A stretch of DNA of 64,000 nucleotides from NCBI GenBank assembly GCA_034509495.1, contig CM067508.1, positions 25,328,652 to 25,392,651 on the forward strand, read 5' to 3'. Positions within the stretch are counted from its first letter, which is position 1. Each line of letters opens with the position of its first letter. Below are positions 11,169-22,763 of this stretch, piece by piece. The DNA is from Acestrorhynchus altus. Lineage: Eukaryota > Chordata > Actinopteri > Characiformes > Acestrorhynchidae. The notes under the pieces were generated by a model. That model saw only the letters and a list, made by a program, of their open reading frames with translations, had not been told where the DNA came from and ran no database searches. A program made the position numbers and the translations under genes.

Positions 11169-12950
11169 TATGCATGTTTCCATTTTTCCAAAGATAATTT
11201 CTTCTTTAACTTGCTTAACTGTTCACAGAAACAGTCATTTTGGCCAGGGGTGCCCGAACATTTGCATGCTGTATCTAATATAGTGCATGATTAGAACATC
11301 AGTTTTCATGCCATATTACACAAAACACAAAACAACTGGATAATATATCCAACTTGTAATACAACCTAACCGATAATAAACTCCAAGTCATCACATTAAT
11401 GTCTGCTGCCTATTCCTGATAGCCTCTTGGACAGAGATATAAGTGTACAAAAACAAAAAAAAAGCTTCATGATCCTAAAATCCTAAATAAAATGAAAAAC
11501 ATGCCTTATAAAACCCCAAAATAGAAGCAAAGAGCAGATAAAAGAGCACCTCCTGCTTCAGAGGACATTTGGCCAAAAAATAAGAAAAAAGAAAGACAGA
11601 AAAAACAAAAGCACGGGGATAGGGAGGAATGGAGGGGGTGGGATGAATATTTTAATCTTTACTGCTTACTCCTTTGCGTGGATCTTGGATGCTGCCTTGT
11701 TCGTTTGTCCCTGTAGCCTTGGCCTCTACTTGCAGCATGATAGCTTGTTACAGGCTCTGCTGAGCAGCATTCTTCCACATTACAAACCAATTAAAATGAG
11801 AAGGAGAGCAAAAATTCCCAGATGTGCTAGCTGAACCTTCCAGCATGGCTTGAGCGCTATGTGTGGTCAGCTTGACGCATCTCCAATCTCTATTGTTTTG
11901 AAGGAGCATGCTATCGTGGTCTGGACTGGTATACTGCGTATGAAAAATATGCAGCCATATAAAGGCCTTCAGCCCAGCCTGCTAAACTGATTTCAGGACC
12001 AGAGCTTTGTGCAACCCCGCTCTTATTTCCACGATCGATGAAAAACATGTCTGAATCCGTTTTAATGGAAAATATTCGGAGACTATATCAGCATTTCAAA
12101 CAGAGAAGATCCATTCTGGCTTTTATTGGGAGTTCTGCCTCATCTAGGCTTGTGGCGTCATTTTTAACAAGACTGCATGTCTGGAGAGAACTGGGAAATG
12201 CATTGCCTCCTCAGAGCAAAGACGTACTAAGGAAGGGAATGAATTGATTTTGAAAGTTCTACACCAGTCTAGTACCTTGGTAAGGGCCTCAGAGTGGGGT
12301 CAAAAACCAGTGCACTTGTCACCGTTGTTGGAATGACAATTCAGCATCATTAGTGCCTTAGAGGTAACATAGTACCCCCTAATGAGACACCATGGTACAC
12401 TTTAACTGTAGGTGCTAAAGGTTAATGTCAGGTTACTCTCAGTCGTAGATGACTTCTGCAACCCACAGACGAAGGTGAGGGACACATCATCTGCTAGATT
12501 TGAACTGAGACTAAAGATGTGAAAATACCAGAATTTTGATATGATCTCGATCCCGAGTGCAGAATCACAGTGCTCAATACCAAATGATACTTCGGCAAAA
12601 AACGCAACACCACTGTATTATGATATTTCTGAAGATACTCTTTTATGAAAGCAGTTTAAATGATTCTCCCTCACTTCTCTGTACTGCATCGATGTTGATT
12701 AAAGTATGCTTTAGAAAGGTAATAATAATTATTATTAAAATGATTATTTGTCATTTTTGTAAAGTATTTTAGATGAGATATACTTTGTTTTACAAATCAT
12801 TTTTATTCGTATGACTTTTATTAATATCCATTTTATTTGCATTTGTATTTAATATTTATTCTTTTCCACTTTAATACATTTTATATTCTTTTTGTTTCTT
12901 AATGCATTATTGATTGTATTACTTTATGTTCGGCATAGAATACTACATCT
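11169..12950. other. Intronic stretch without recognised features
   Basis: The part at 12530-13080 is strongly AT-rich. No repeat family or exon is recognised; short open frames have no similarity. Confidence 0.5.
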
Positions 12951-12980
12951 ATTATTATTAATTATTATTATTATTATTAT
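12951..12980. repeat. (ATT)n microsatellite
   Basis: About 30 bp of ATT/TTA trinucleotides with one break, inside very AT-rich sequence. Confidence 0.85.
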
Positions 12981-12989
12981 ATAACATCT

Positions 12990-15495
12990 AAACACATTTT
13001 TCATTTTTTAAACATTTAATTAGATGTTTGTGTTCATTCATTGCTGATCAATACAAGACTCTTCAAATCCAGAAAGTAAAATACAGTGTGAGATTACTGA
13101 AATAAAGATCTGAATGTACTGGGTTCTTCAGCATCTCTGCTCAGATGAGCTGTTGCAGAGACCCTTGCAGTCACCATTAATTCACCTCAGAATCAACCAC
13201 TGATCTGTGGATCTCTTTCCTCAGACAAAAGGTTCGAATGCCCATTTTTGTGTGATTGGTGATGGTGTGGTTTATGAAAAAAACAAACTCTGTTTGTAGA
13301 ACACAGGGACGGTCAGTGTTAATGATATCCATGATGTGCTCTGGAAAGCAGTTACATAGTTTTGAAGCTGGGTTGAAGGTTTTCTTAGACCATCATTTGT
13401 CAAACTGTCATATTGAAAAAGTACTGAATGTCTTTAAAAAGCAGCCAGGCTGAAGGCATCCAAGGCTGCATGTTAGAGAGAATGCCTGCGGGTGTGGTGC
13501 TGCTAGATGTGGACTTTGCCAACATCCACTTTCATGACATCTCCAGACATTCATTCTCATTAGAGATCTTGTCAGCTCCCAAGAGACTACAAATAAGCAA
13601 ATTGTTGTTTATAGTGCAACAATGGAATCAGAACTCAATCATATAGATAGACTGGTCTTATAACAACACCAGGCTATTAAAATACTGCTGAACCAGCATG
13701 TTGATTTCTGACCGGGTTAGAAGTGGAGCTTTCCCACACTGAACAATATCAGCATTCATGCTGGAGATGAGATGATGCTCCAGTGGGCTGCTCTACACCG
13801 CTGTGATAATTATTCCAATGTGGCATGACAGAGATGAGGGCTGAGAGAAAGGCCACAGACTGAGCTCTCAAACCCTCTCCACACACCCACCCACACACAC
13901 AAAATATTAGGGATGCAACTTGCAACTCAGCAAATGTTCTGCGGGCGGGAGGGTCGAGGGATTCTTTGTGAGAAAGCAGCTGCAAAATATCATTCGACCC
14001 TTTGTGTGTCTATTAGCATAAACTGCGCTGTTTTCATGTGTGTAACCAGAGCAGGATGGAAGATGAGTATGTCCAATTATCCGACAACCCTTGCAGTCAC
14101 CATTAATCAAGCTTAAACTGCCACACTTGTTAGGGTAGAAGAGATAAGTGTACTTTTAGAAATGCGTATAGGTCTAGGTCGGAGACAAAGTTGAAAAATG
14201 AATGTTTTCCCAAGGGCACTAATGTAGACCCTTTATCCCACTCACACTTTTTAATGAAACTGCAGACAACACTAATCTGTTAAGTGAGCATTTCATCCAG
14301 CTTAAAGCAACAGAAGGAAAGACTGATAATAAAAAAATAAAATAATGCCTCTATGATTGCTAGAAATTATTTCTGCACAATACATAGTTTCAGCGTTATT
14401 GCAATGTGTGCATGTGCAGCAGTTACATTGTAGGATGTGCTCCCCACACCAGGATGCTCCTCCAGTACATTTGAAGCCAGCCACTGCTACATCCTGGTAT
14501 TCTAAGAGTCGTAACTTCAGTTCCGAGTAATGTACAGACATGATACATATCAAAATAATGTAAACAAACAATAGGTTTGTTATACCCTGTAAACCCAGCA
14601 TGACGTGTCATCCATTTTCAGCGAATAATTCAACTTGAAAAATGGCTAAAAGACACAAGCAAATTAAACGCAGACATGGAAAGAGGGCGGTGATCTGGCA
14701 TCACAATCACACCAGAGCCGTTTAGAGAGAAAGGCAAACGAAGGCCCCCGCTTGACTGAAAAGGATTTAGCAGACTGTGCTAAATGATGCTGCATTATTG
14801 ATGCTGATGGTGCACTATTCTACTGTGCAGCAACACCTGCAAACACCTGAATTTATATTTGACTCTTTTTATACTTAAAAATATTTATGAAATTAGTTTA
14901 AAAAAAACCCAACTTAAATCTACCTAAATGTGGTCAGAATAAAAGAAACATGGATGGCCACAAACATCAGAAATCAGAAACACAAGCATCAGTAAAGCAC
15001 CAGCTTATTATCAGCAGAGCAGCAGTGTGTTTGAAATGGTTTGGTCCTGAGGAAGAGTGAGCCTGTGGTTCTGTGCTGAATGAAGGCAGGGCAGAGAGCA
15101 GACAGCAGAGGAGCAGTGCTCATAGACACACTAACCACACAGCACTATATATAGAGCAGCAGTGACACATCACTGGCACTGCTGCACAATTCACTATTCT
15201 TCTGCACAACTGTGGGAAAAATAAATGTACAGTCCAAGACTGGACAATTACCCTGTTTTCTTTTGTTAAGGAAAAATGCTGCAGAGAGACTGGAAAAGAG
15301 AGAGCGCCAGAAAGTGAGGGAAAGAGCATATGACCGGCATATGAAACTTACCTTCAATCCAAAACACAGAATAGAACCACATCACATCTCATAGAAGCTG
15401 TTGCAGTCGTCCAGAAACTTTCCCTGCTGTTCAAATATCAGGAATGTTCTTTTTAATGCAGCAATGTGGAGGAGAAAGGAAGGAGAAAACAGATC

Positions 15496-15497
<2 letters not shown>
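12990..15497. other. Intronic stretch without recognised features
   Basis: No repeat, exon or RNA gene recognised. Several open frames of 60-100 codons overlap each other on both strands and look like chance. Confidence 0.5.

Positions 15498-15563
<66 letters not shown>
15498..15563. repeat. (TG)n microsatellite, about 66 bp
   Basis: Uninterrupted GT dinucleotides between ACAGATCGC and ATACATTT. First of four long CA/TG tracts within 1.6 kb. Confidence 0.97.
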
Positions 15564-15566
<3 letters not shown>

Positions 15567-15657
15567 CATTTGGGCTGTCAAAAACTGCGTCATCTCTTCA
15601 GTTCAGGTAATAAATGGTAGCAGAGAGGGCAGCACCTGCCACAGAGTTACTATAAAC

Positions 15658-15800
15658 CAGGGGTCACCAGCCCTGATCCTGGAGAGCTACTTTCAGGAAC
15701 TTCTGAAGGCAGTATTTAGTTGGATCAGGTGGGGTAGATTAGGGTTAGATCTAAAGTCTGCTGGAAGTTAGCTCTCTAGGAGCAGGGTTGGTGACCCCTA
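15658..15800. mobile_element. hAT-like MITE with probable 8-bp target duplication
   Basis: The left end CAGGGGTCACCAGCCCTGAT and the reverse complement of the right end TAGGGGTCACCAACCCTGCT are near-perfect inverted repeats over about 28 bp. The flanking octamers CTATAAAC (15650-15657) and CTCTAAAC (15801-15808) differ at one base. Terminal CAGGGG with an 8-bp duplication is the signature of hAT-type transposons. At 143 bp it is non-autonomous. Confidence 0.8.
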
Positions 15801-16355
15801 CTCTAAACTCTGTTAGAGGTGAAAGAATATATCATATACATCAATGTATTGTGATATGTCTTGAAAAACTCCAATTCTCACAAGTGCAGTATAGATTTTT
15901 CATGAACAGTTTAGTATTATGACACACTGGTGTGTTTGAATTGGAAGCCCTATAACGTCTTGCCAACGTTCTAGTCAATTGTTAAAGACACTGCTGTATC
16001 TATCTTTCAGTCCAGCTACCTCTGGAGTAAAGTGACCTCCAACCAAGATCAGGATTAACTGAACATTTTACATTGATTACGATTAAAGAACGTTGCCTTC
16101 AATGTTGATACTATGAATATGCTCAACTATTATGGGATATTTTTCCGAATGAAATAGTGCATCTGTGATGACGAGGTTCTGAAAATCAATTTCAATTAAT
16201 TTTTGAATAATTGTTCAGCCCTGTTTTTATATCTGCCTCTCTATCTATTGATATACAGACTGTATATAGGATGTCAATGATTAAAACAATGCAAACCATA
16301 CATTGCATTTATGGATTAACAGATCTTTATAACATAACTTTTTTAAATGAGAGAT

Positions 16356-16357
<2 letters not shown>

Positions 16358-16409
<52 letters not shown>
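16358..16409. repeat. (TG)n microsatellite, about 52 bp
   Basis: Uninterrupted TG dinucleotides, followed by ATATATACACAG. Confidence 0.97.
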
Positions 16410-16410
<1 letters not shown>

Positions 16411-16705
16411 TATATACACAGCAAAATGTGGGCTGAGACGATATTGTTTATATCAAGTTATAAGGTTTTCAAATAATGTTCTGTTTCTTGCAGAAAACCT
16501 TTTCTCTTCTCCTTGCCTCAGCTCCTCTACTCTGCTCCACCTACACTCACTGAAAATGAAAGAAAATGAAGCTCACCAGTATGTTTACATATAATAAAAG
16601 AGGAAGAAGGATTTCATGGGGTGTCGCATTATATTTTCCACATTTCATATTTTGCCATTCAGCTAAAATATCAGGATTTCATTTTGTCCATATCTCCCAG
16701 CCCTA

Positions 16706-16707
<2 letters not shown>

Positions 16708-16781
<74 letters not shown>
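16708..16781. repeat. (CA)n microsatellite, about 74 bp
   Basis: Uninterrupted CA dinucleotides. Opposite in orientation to the TG tract about 200 bp downstream. Confidence 0.97.
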
Positions 16782-16783
<2 letters not shown>

Positions 16784-16979
16784 TGGAACAAACCTTGTAT
16801 CTCAGTTTTCCACCCCTATTTAAATGCAGTATATACACCGTGCAAATATACGGCTGGAGGACATGATCCTGCTGAGATTCCTTTATAGATTTTTTTAATG
16901 TATACAGAAACTAGGAACACAGAATTCACAAGAGAGCTGTTTCAGATTGAAAAGTCTAAAGTCTAAATTTCCCCTGCCA

Positions 16980-16982
<3 letters not shown>

Positions 16983-17048
<66 letters not shown>
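16983..17048. repeat. (TG)n microsatellite, about 66 bp
   Basis: Uninterrupted TG dinucleotides. Together with the CA tract at 16708-16781 it forms a long inverted repeat with a spacer of about 201 bp. Confidence 0.97.
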
Positions 17049-17050
<2 letters not shown>

Positions 17051-17530
17051 AACCCAGCTTGTAGCCAGGTGTTTCAGAGCAGGGGTGTTGCCTTCATGGA
17101 GCATCACTTCATCACACCCTGACAGAAGCCTATGGAGCATAGAGAAGCCATCTGTGAACGTGCATGTGTGCACGTGTGCTCGCATATTTATGCCACAGGG
17201 CAAGGACATGTATTATGTCCACACCTGCCCCTCATAAACACAACCACACGCGCCAAACGTGAAGTCCAACACACCCTTGACAGACATACCAAGACTGCAT
17301 CCCAAATGAATTCCCCTCCAGCCAGCCACTCAGCACAGCTACAATATATAATATGACACAGCTTTGGGGGAGTGGGAGTTTATACATATACAGGCTGCTG
17401 AAAAGGGACAACAGGCAGGAACCAAATAAAAGCACAGGAGGGCCTGGAGATATGAGGGACGTTTATTATGAGACCTGATAATGTACCAGGTTGTATTAAA
17501 AAACAATAATAATAACAACTCATTCTGAAA

Positions 17531-17558
17531 TACTACCACCACCACCACCACCACCACC

Positions 17559-17616
<58 letters not shown>

Positions 17617-17634
17617 ATAATAATAATAATAACT
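17531..17634. repeat. Compound trinucleotide tract (CCA)n-(CTA)n-(ATA)n
   Basis: Three trinucleotide blocks follow each other without interruption: CCA, then CTA, then AAT. The long poly-valine and poly-serine frames it produces are artefacts. Confidence 0.96.
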
Positions 17635-17639
17635 GTTTC

Positions 17640-18374
17640 CATTCAAACCCCAACTGGTACACACAGTGCAGGGGAGTAATGATGAGCAATGATAACTTCC
17701 TCAAAATTCTTAAGCATAACCTCAAACCACCAGCTGCATGACAAAATTGGACATAAAACTGACCCCCAAACGCACATTAATGGTCTTCCTTAGTCTCAAT
17801 CCCAGACATTAAATATGTATTAATAAGTGCATGCTGTATATCTCATATCAGACTAATATACAGTCACCTGACTGTAACGGCTTTCTCTCCAGTACAGTGC
17901 TCACTCAGACACTGACTGTAAACAACCCTCCTTTGCATCGCACATCTCCAAGCAACATTTCTTTGTCACAGTGCTCCTCAAAACTTTTACTTTAATAGCT
18001 GACCAACAATGTAATTTGCAGTGTGGAAAAAACGAGCAATTGCCAAGTCCTCAGGAAAGCCATTTTACTGCACACTGCTAATGAACACTCATTGTGAGCT
18101 CATATTGAAAAACAGTGGTGTGCTGGCCAAACTAGGTGTGTTAATTGTATCTGACTTCAGTATCTGTTATTGAAAATGAGCCTATTAACCAGTTCCACAC
18201 ACTAAATGAGCTAATAAAAGGCATTTTTTCCACATAAAGATAAGCTGGCTGCACCACAAATACGTAATAGTTGCCAGCCATGTTATATTTTGATGTTGGT
18301 TTAAAGACTAGTAGTGGACTAAACTGCTAGAACCTTGCATAAAAAATAGCAACTTAAAATTCATCCTCATCCAC
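17640..18374. other. Intronic stretch without recognised features
   Basis: Unique-looking sequence; no repeat or exon recognised. Confidence 0.5.
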
Positions 18375-18640
18375 TACTGTGGGTGTGGGTCACAGTGAGC
18401 TGGGAGCCTACTCACACACACACACGCACACACACACACAGACAATTGAGCACAGCCAATTCACCCACCATATGTATTTTTGGATGGCAGGAGGAAACCA
18501 GAATAACTGGAAGAAACCCAGGACACGAAGACAATTCACCCAACTCTTGACAGACAATGACCAGATCAGGGAAAGAACACACAACTCCAGACATGCACTA
18601 CCTGCATCTCATACCACCAAAATGTCTTATTTTTCAAAAC
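18375..18640 (-). repeat. Diverged SINE/retroposon body with internal (CA)n
   Basis: On the minus strand it contains CCTGGGTTTCTTCCAGTTAT and a GGTTTCCTCCTGCCATCCAA phrase, then GGTGAATTG. These align with the tccgggtactccggtttccc...gtccaaagacatg...ggtgaattgg order of the better copy at 57257-57516. The 5' tRNA-like head is not visible. A short (CA)n of about 28 bp lies inside at 18413-18440. Confidence 0.65.
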
Positions 18641-18680
18641 TACCCATGGAAGACAATGTAAAAAGATTGCATTGTAAACC

Positions 18681-18712
18681 ATTTTGGACCATTTCTATTG
18701 CCCTAAACCATC
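18681..18712 (+). repeat. Partial copy of the 'ATTTCTATTGGTCC' dispersed repeat
   Basis: ATTTTGGACCATTTCTATTGCCC, a shortened relative of the motif 220 bp downstream. Confidence 0.4.
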
Positions 18713-18899
18713 AAGGCAATGATCTGCCATGAGCTAGAAGCTGTTGAAACACTACAGTAATCAAGCGAGTCTTTCATCACTGTGGACTGAGATGCCACCA
18801 TTGAAGGAAAGACGCCTCTAGTTGATACCTTTAACTCAACTAAAAATTAGGAGCTCATCACACAGACCAAGAAACCCAAGAACACGGTACAAACTGGAG

Positions 18900-18950
18900 C
18901 ACTTTGGAGCATTTCTATTGGTCCGTTTATTCATGACTTTTTGAAACCTT
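18900..18950 (+). repeat. Dispersed 'GCATTTCTATTGGTCC' repeat, copy 2
   Basis: CACTTTGGAGCATTTCTATTGGTCCGTTTATTCATGACTTTTTGAAA; the core matches copies at 7268, 44781 and 63640. Confidence 0.6.
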
Positions 18951-19049
18951 AAAAAAGATCTGCTAGTTATGTTCTTACCAATGTTAGTTATCAACAGTCC
19001 TTTTTCACACTTGCATCAGCTGTGAAATGAATGAAAAGAACCATTTTAC

Positions 19050-19140
19050 ATTTCCACTGAAAGCCTTTGGCAGACGCTCTTATCCACAGTGATTAACAAA
19101 AGTGTTTTGCTGTTCACTCAGAAGATATCCTTAGCAGGCT
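19050..19140 (+). repeat. Fragment of a fish short retroposon tail
   Basis: TTTGGCAGACGCTCTTATCC followed by GTGTTTTGCTGTTCACTC. A second copy at 34028-34110 shares ACAAAAGTG...TTGCTGTTCACTC. 'cagacgctcttatcc' is a typical fish SINE/LINE tail phrase. Confidence 0.5.
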
Positions 19141-19280
19141 GGCAACCAAACATTACCAGCTGGGTTTTAATCTATTCTACTGAGTTTCAGATGAAGGTCA
19201 ACACCAAAACCAATCACTCTCATCAAACAGGGGAAACAGTCATTGTTAACATTCTGAGAAACGAATTGTGAGGTGAAATG

Positions 19281-20400
19281 AGTTCGGAGGACATATTAAT
19301 GAAAGAGAGTCAGTCAAACTAACAGCTAATGGTGTCATTAAACTACACTGATATGGGTAAAGGATAAACACTATAGAAACATGTGTGTGCAGTTAGAAGG
19401 ACACAATGAACGATGAGTAAATGGAGAGAAAAAGAAGAACTGCTGATTATCTTGGAGGATATATTAAAATGACAATAATAGCTGAGCTGACAGCTAATTA
19501 TCTAATGAAATGAGATTAGTATAGGGGAATTTAAATCATGGCAGGAGTATATTTGTGTGGCGATCATCAATCAGGACAAAGGGAGAACTGGAAGTCATCC
19601 CAGAGGATATATTAATGTGTAAAGGGCAATTCTAGCCGACAGATAATTATCTCATTAAACACAATCAATATAGGTAAATGCTAATCACTATAGGAATATT
19701 CACACAGTCCTGTATATGGATAAGGAAATAAGGCAGAACAGTGAATGAGTACTCAAAAAACCATGTCAGCAGGCCTACCAATAGCAGAGCTGGACTTCCT
19801 TAAAGAGTATAGGGGTTTTGAAATGGCTGAGCAATGACCAAACGCATCCTAGAGCTGTACCAAGGCTCTCAATAAAAGTCCCTCTAGAGCTTTGGACATG
19901 CTAGCGGCCAAAAGAGCACGGACCACAACTCTCTGTTCACTCAACATGTGCTAATACACTCAACGTTCTCTTTTTTATTTTTGTGCACATGCACATGTAA
20001 AGATCATACAATTATACAAGTGAGGAATGTCTCTAAATAATTCTAAACAACAGCAGTTTGAAGTAGAAGTTATTGAGAGCTGTAGCTACTTTGTCAAGAA
20101 GACCCAAACTGTCAAGACAAACTGACTTGAATGATCAGGAACATATACAGAAGCATATGTGTGCAGTTAGAAGGACAAAAAGAACTGGTGATCATCTTGG
20201 ATATTTTAAAACCACAATAAAAGCTGAGCTGACAGCTAATTATCTCATGAAATGAGAGTAATATAGGGAAATTTAAATCATGGCAGGAGTGGATTTGTGT
20301 CAAGGTCAAAAAGACCCAAACGGTCAGGACAAACTGGCTTAAATGGTCAGAAACAGCCCACAAAACACCAAGGCACAGACTGGTCATTAACTAGAAGCTG
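19281..20400. repeat. Diverged tandem block, monomer roughly 150-170 bp
   Basis: The phrase GA(G)GA(C/T)ATATTAA...(A/G)ACAG(C/A)TAAT(T/G) recurs at 19288/19321, 19455/19490, 19602/19639 and 20193/20231. Spacings are about 169 and 149 bp for the first three. GACAGCTAATTATCT(A/C)ATGAAATGAG and AATTTAAATCATGGCAGGAGT recur in the second and fourth copies. A GACCCAAAC(T/G)GTCA(A/G)GACAAACTG phrase at 20101 and 20314 brackets the last copy. No protein. Confidence 0.7.
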
Positions 20401-21164
20401 CAGCAACACCTGTTTCACTGTACATTGTTAAGAGAGATTCACAATGCCATGGGATTCCATACAGAACACAAATGTACAGGCATGTTAAAAAAATATGACA
20501 GCTCATGAAATCCTTTGTCAACATATTTAAACAGAATGGACATCTGAGCTTCATTTGAACCAAACAGAGGCATCATTCAAAAAACACCCCACATTTATTA
20601 CACCTTAAATGCCTAAAAGTGCAGAACATCAGCTGCTCCATGATAAAAACAAAAAACACTATGAAATCTTTATTGTATCTGAGGGGGCTTGAGGGAAATT
20701 TAAGACCATTTGTACAATGAAACATCCCATAGCTGGAACAATTCCACATGGAGTGGAAAAATCTTTCATCCAGTCAATATCAGAGACTGGTAGATGGTTA
20801 TAGGAAACATCTAATTGACATTAGTTCAGCCACAGGAGGAAACACCACCTATTAGGGCAGTGTGCGTCTGAACTGTTTCCTCAAAAGAAAACTGCATTTC
20901 TATTGATTACATTTTACAAACTATATTTTAAAGAAATTCCTCCATCGTGGTTGTTTAGTTGTATCACCGCCATCTCTCAATAAAGGTTCAAATGTCCATA
21001 TGTAAAAATATGGGGTGTCCTAACTTTTTCACATGGCCATATTAGTTAGAAACATTTTATAATTATTGTTTAATTTCAAAAAGTGTTTCAAACACTTACA
21101 GCAAACTAAGAAAGAACACACTTTGGCCATATTTCTTTCAGCTGTTAATTTAATTAGTTAATTA
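20401..21164. other. Intronic stretch; possible Tc1 3' edge
   Basis: Near 20985-21045, GGGGTGTCCTAACTTTTTCACATGG resembles the terminal region of Tc1-like elements, which often ends '...cctaactttttcacatg'. No matching partner end was found, so the assignment is weak. Confidence 0.35.
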
Positions 21165-21465
21165 GCTGTACCAGCTATGAAGCACGGTGGCGGGAGCATC
21201 ATTTAGGGGGCTGTTTTGCTGCCAGTGAAACAGGTTTATTGCACAAAGTGAATGAAATAAGTGAAAAGGGAGACTCGGAATTCTACAGCATAACCTCAAT
21301 CCAACAGCTAGATGGTTGGATTATGGATACAATTAGATGTTGCAAAAGAACAATGACCACAAAAACATCAACGCTGGTTGTGGAATAAATAAAGCTGGCT
21401 AACATTAAACATCTGGAAGTGCCTTCCCCGAGCTTCAACCACACTGAAAGTATGACGTCAAGGCC
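21165..21465 (+). mobile_element. Tc1-like transposase relic, catalytic region
   Basis: The translation, with frameshifts, gives VPAMKHGGGSI, GGCFAASETG, then MLQKNNDHKN where the family has QQDNDPKH (the second catalytic aspartate region), and IKLANIKHLEVPSPS where the family has WIKKANIKLLEWPSQSPDLNP. The catalytic motif is altered and an in-frame stop breaks the chain. This is a C-terminal relic of the same transposase type as the pieces at 6055-6345. Confidence 0.8.
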
Positions 21466-22550
21466 AAGAAACAAATACATTTAATTGAACCAATTGTGCT
21501 TCAGAGTTCAATCTATGCTTTAGAGCTCATCATATGCAACACACATGTAAGTGGTGAGAGAGATGCAGTGGAGCTTAGCCAGTCTGAGAGAAAGAAAACA
21601 ACAGTAACTCGCTTTGACACCGGGCACGGCTGTCAGGCTATCATTATGATGGCGAGAGAGCAGAAGTGTGAAGAATGGGGAATTGGCCATTAGATGCCGA
21701 CACACACAAAAGCATTAGCATCTGAATGCCTGCATGGACAAATTGGCCAAAAACAGCCCTGGGAGCATGAGTGGGGGGGTTACAAGAAGAGCACCACTGC
21801 TAACAAACCAATGCAGCACAATGAAATGTGCTGGGGTTTCACTTGGGTGAGAGTGACACATTAAAATGTTCTTTTACATTGTCTCAGAGTTAAAGTTAAA
21901 GTTGGTATGCACCTCCAGGGAGCTGTCACCAGCTTTCCTAAAACCAGACACGCAGACGGGAGGGTCACCTATATGATACCATGTAATATTATGAGATTTA
22001 GACATTCTGCAATACGCAAACTTCCAAAGGACCACGTCAAATAAGGCAATGAGTACTTTTCTAAAACTTGGCCCAGTCCATATCTGGACACAGTAAATGG
22101 ACACAATCCCCCAGTGTACCCGTTCCCAACAGAGGCTGGCTGGCCTGGCCACAGTTGGCTGATTGACATTAAGCTAATCCTTGGAAGGCTGGGATACTCA
22201 TCTCACACTGACTCTGAGGAAATGGCCATAGAAGCTTTGGCTGTGATTAATCCCCACTGTAGTGTTTATCTGGGTTGGATACGGCCTATTAATGGCATAA
22301 TAAACAAGCTATGCTTAAACAAGTGTGCTTAAGTAAGCCCATAGAGCTGCAGCGCACGCCACACATCATACAAACACAGTACAGTATTAAAGGGCCCACA
22401 GAATGTCGGACTATATTTTCCTTGGCATCGTTGAATGATAAGAGTTCAGTACATGAACGTGACTCAAACACTGCTGCTCCTCCTTCAAAAGAAAACCCAG
22501 AACCAATACAAGGCTGGAAAATGGGCTAATTTCAAAACCCTGAAACAATT
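21466..22550. other. Intronic stretch without recognised features
   Basis: No repeat or exon recognised. Overlapping short open frames on both strands have no similarity. Confidence 0.5.
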
Positions 22551-22651
22551 ACCGTATTTTCCGGACTATAAGCCGCTACTTTTTTCCCCACGCTTTAAAC
22601 CATGCGACTTATAATGAGGTGCAGCTTTTTCTTCTTATACATGTTATTTTC

Positions 22652-22694
<43 letters not shown>

Positions 22695-22762
22695 TTTGCG
22701 GGTGTGGCTTATATTCCGGTGCGATTTATATTCTGGGGCGGTTTATATCTGGAAAATACGGT
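22551..22762. mobile_element. 'accgtattttccggactataag' MITE with internal poly-T
   Basis: The left end ACCGTATTTTCCGGACTATA and the reverse complement of the right end ACCGTATTTTCCAGATATAA form about 25 bp of imperfect inverted repeat, flanked by TA on each side if CCGT is taken as the true end. The interior has several ACTTATAATG/GGCTTATATTCC-type units and a T run of about 35 at 22657-22691. This short element is widespread in vertebrate genomes; I do not name its superfamily with certainty. Confidence 0.8.
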
Positions 22763-22763
22763 A

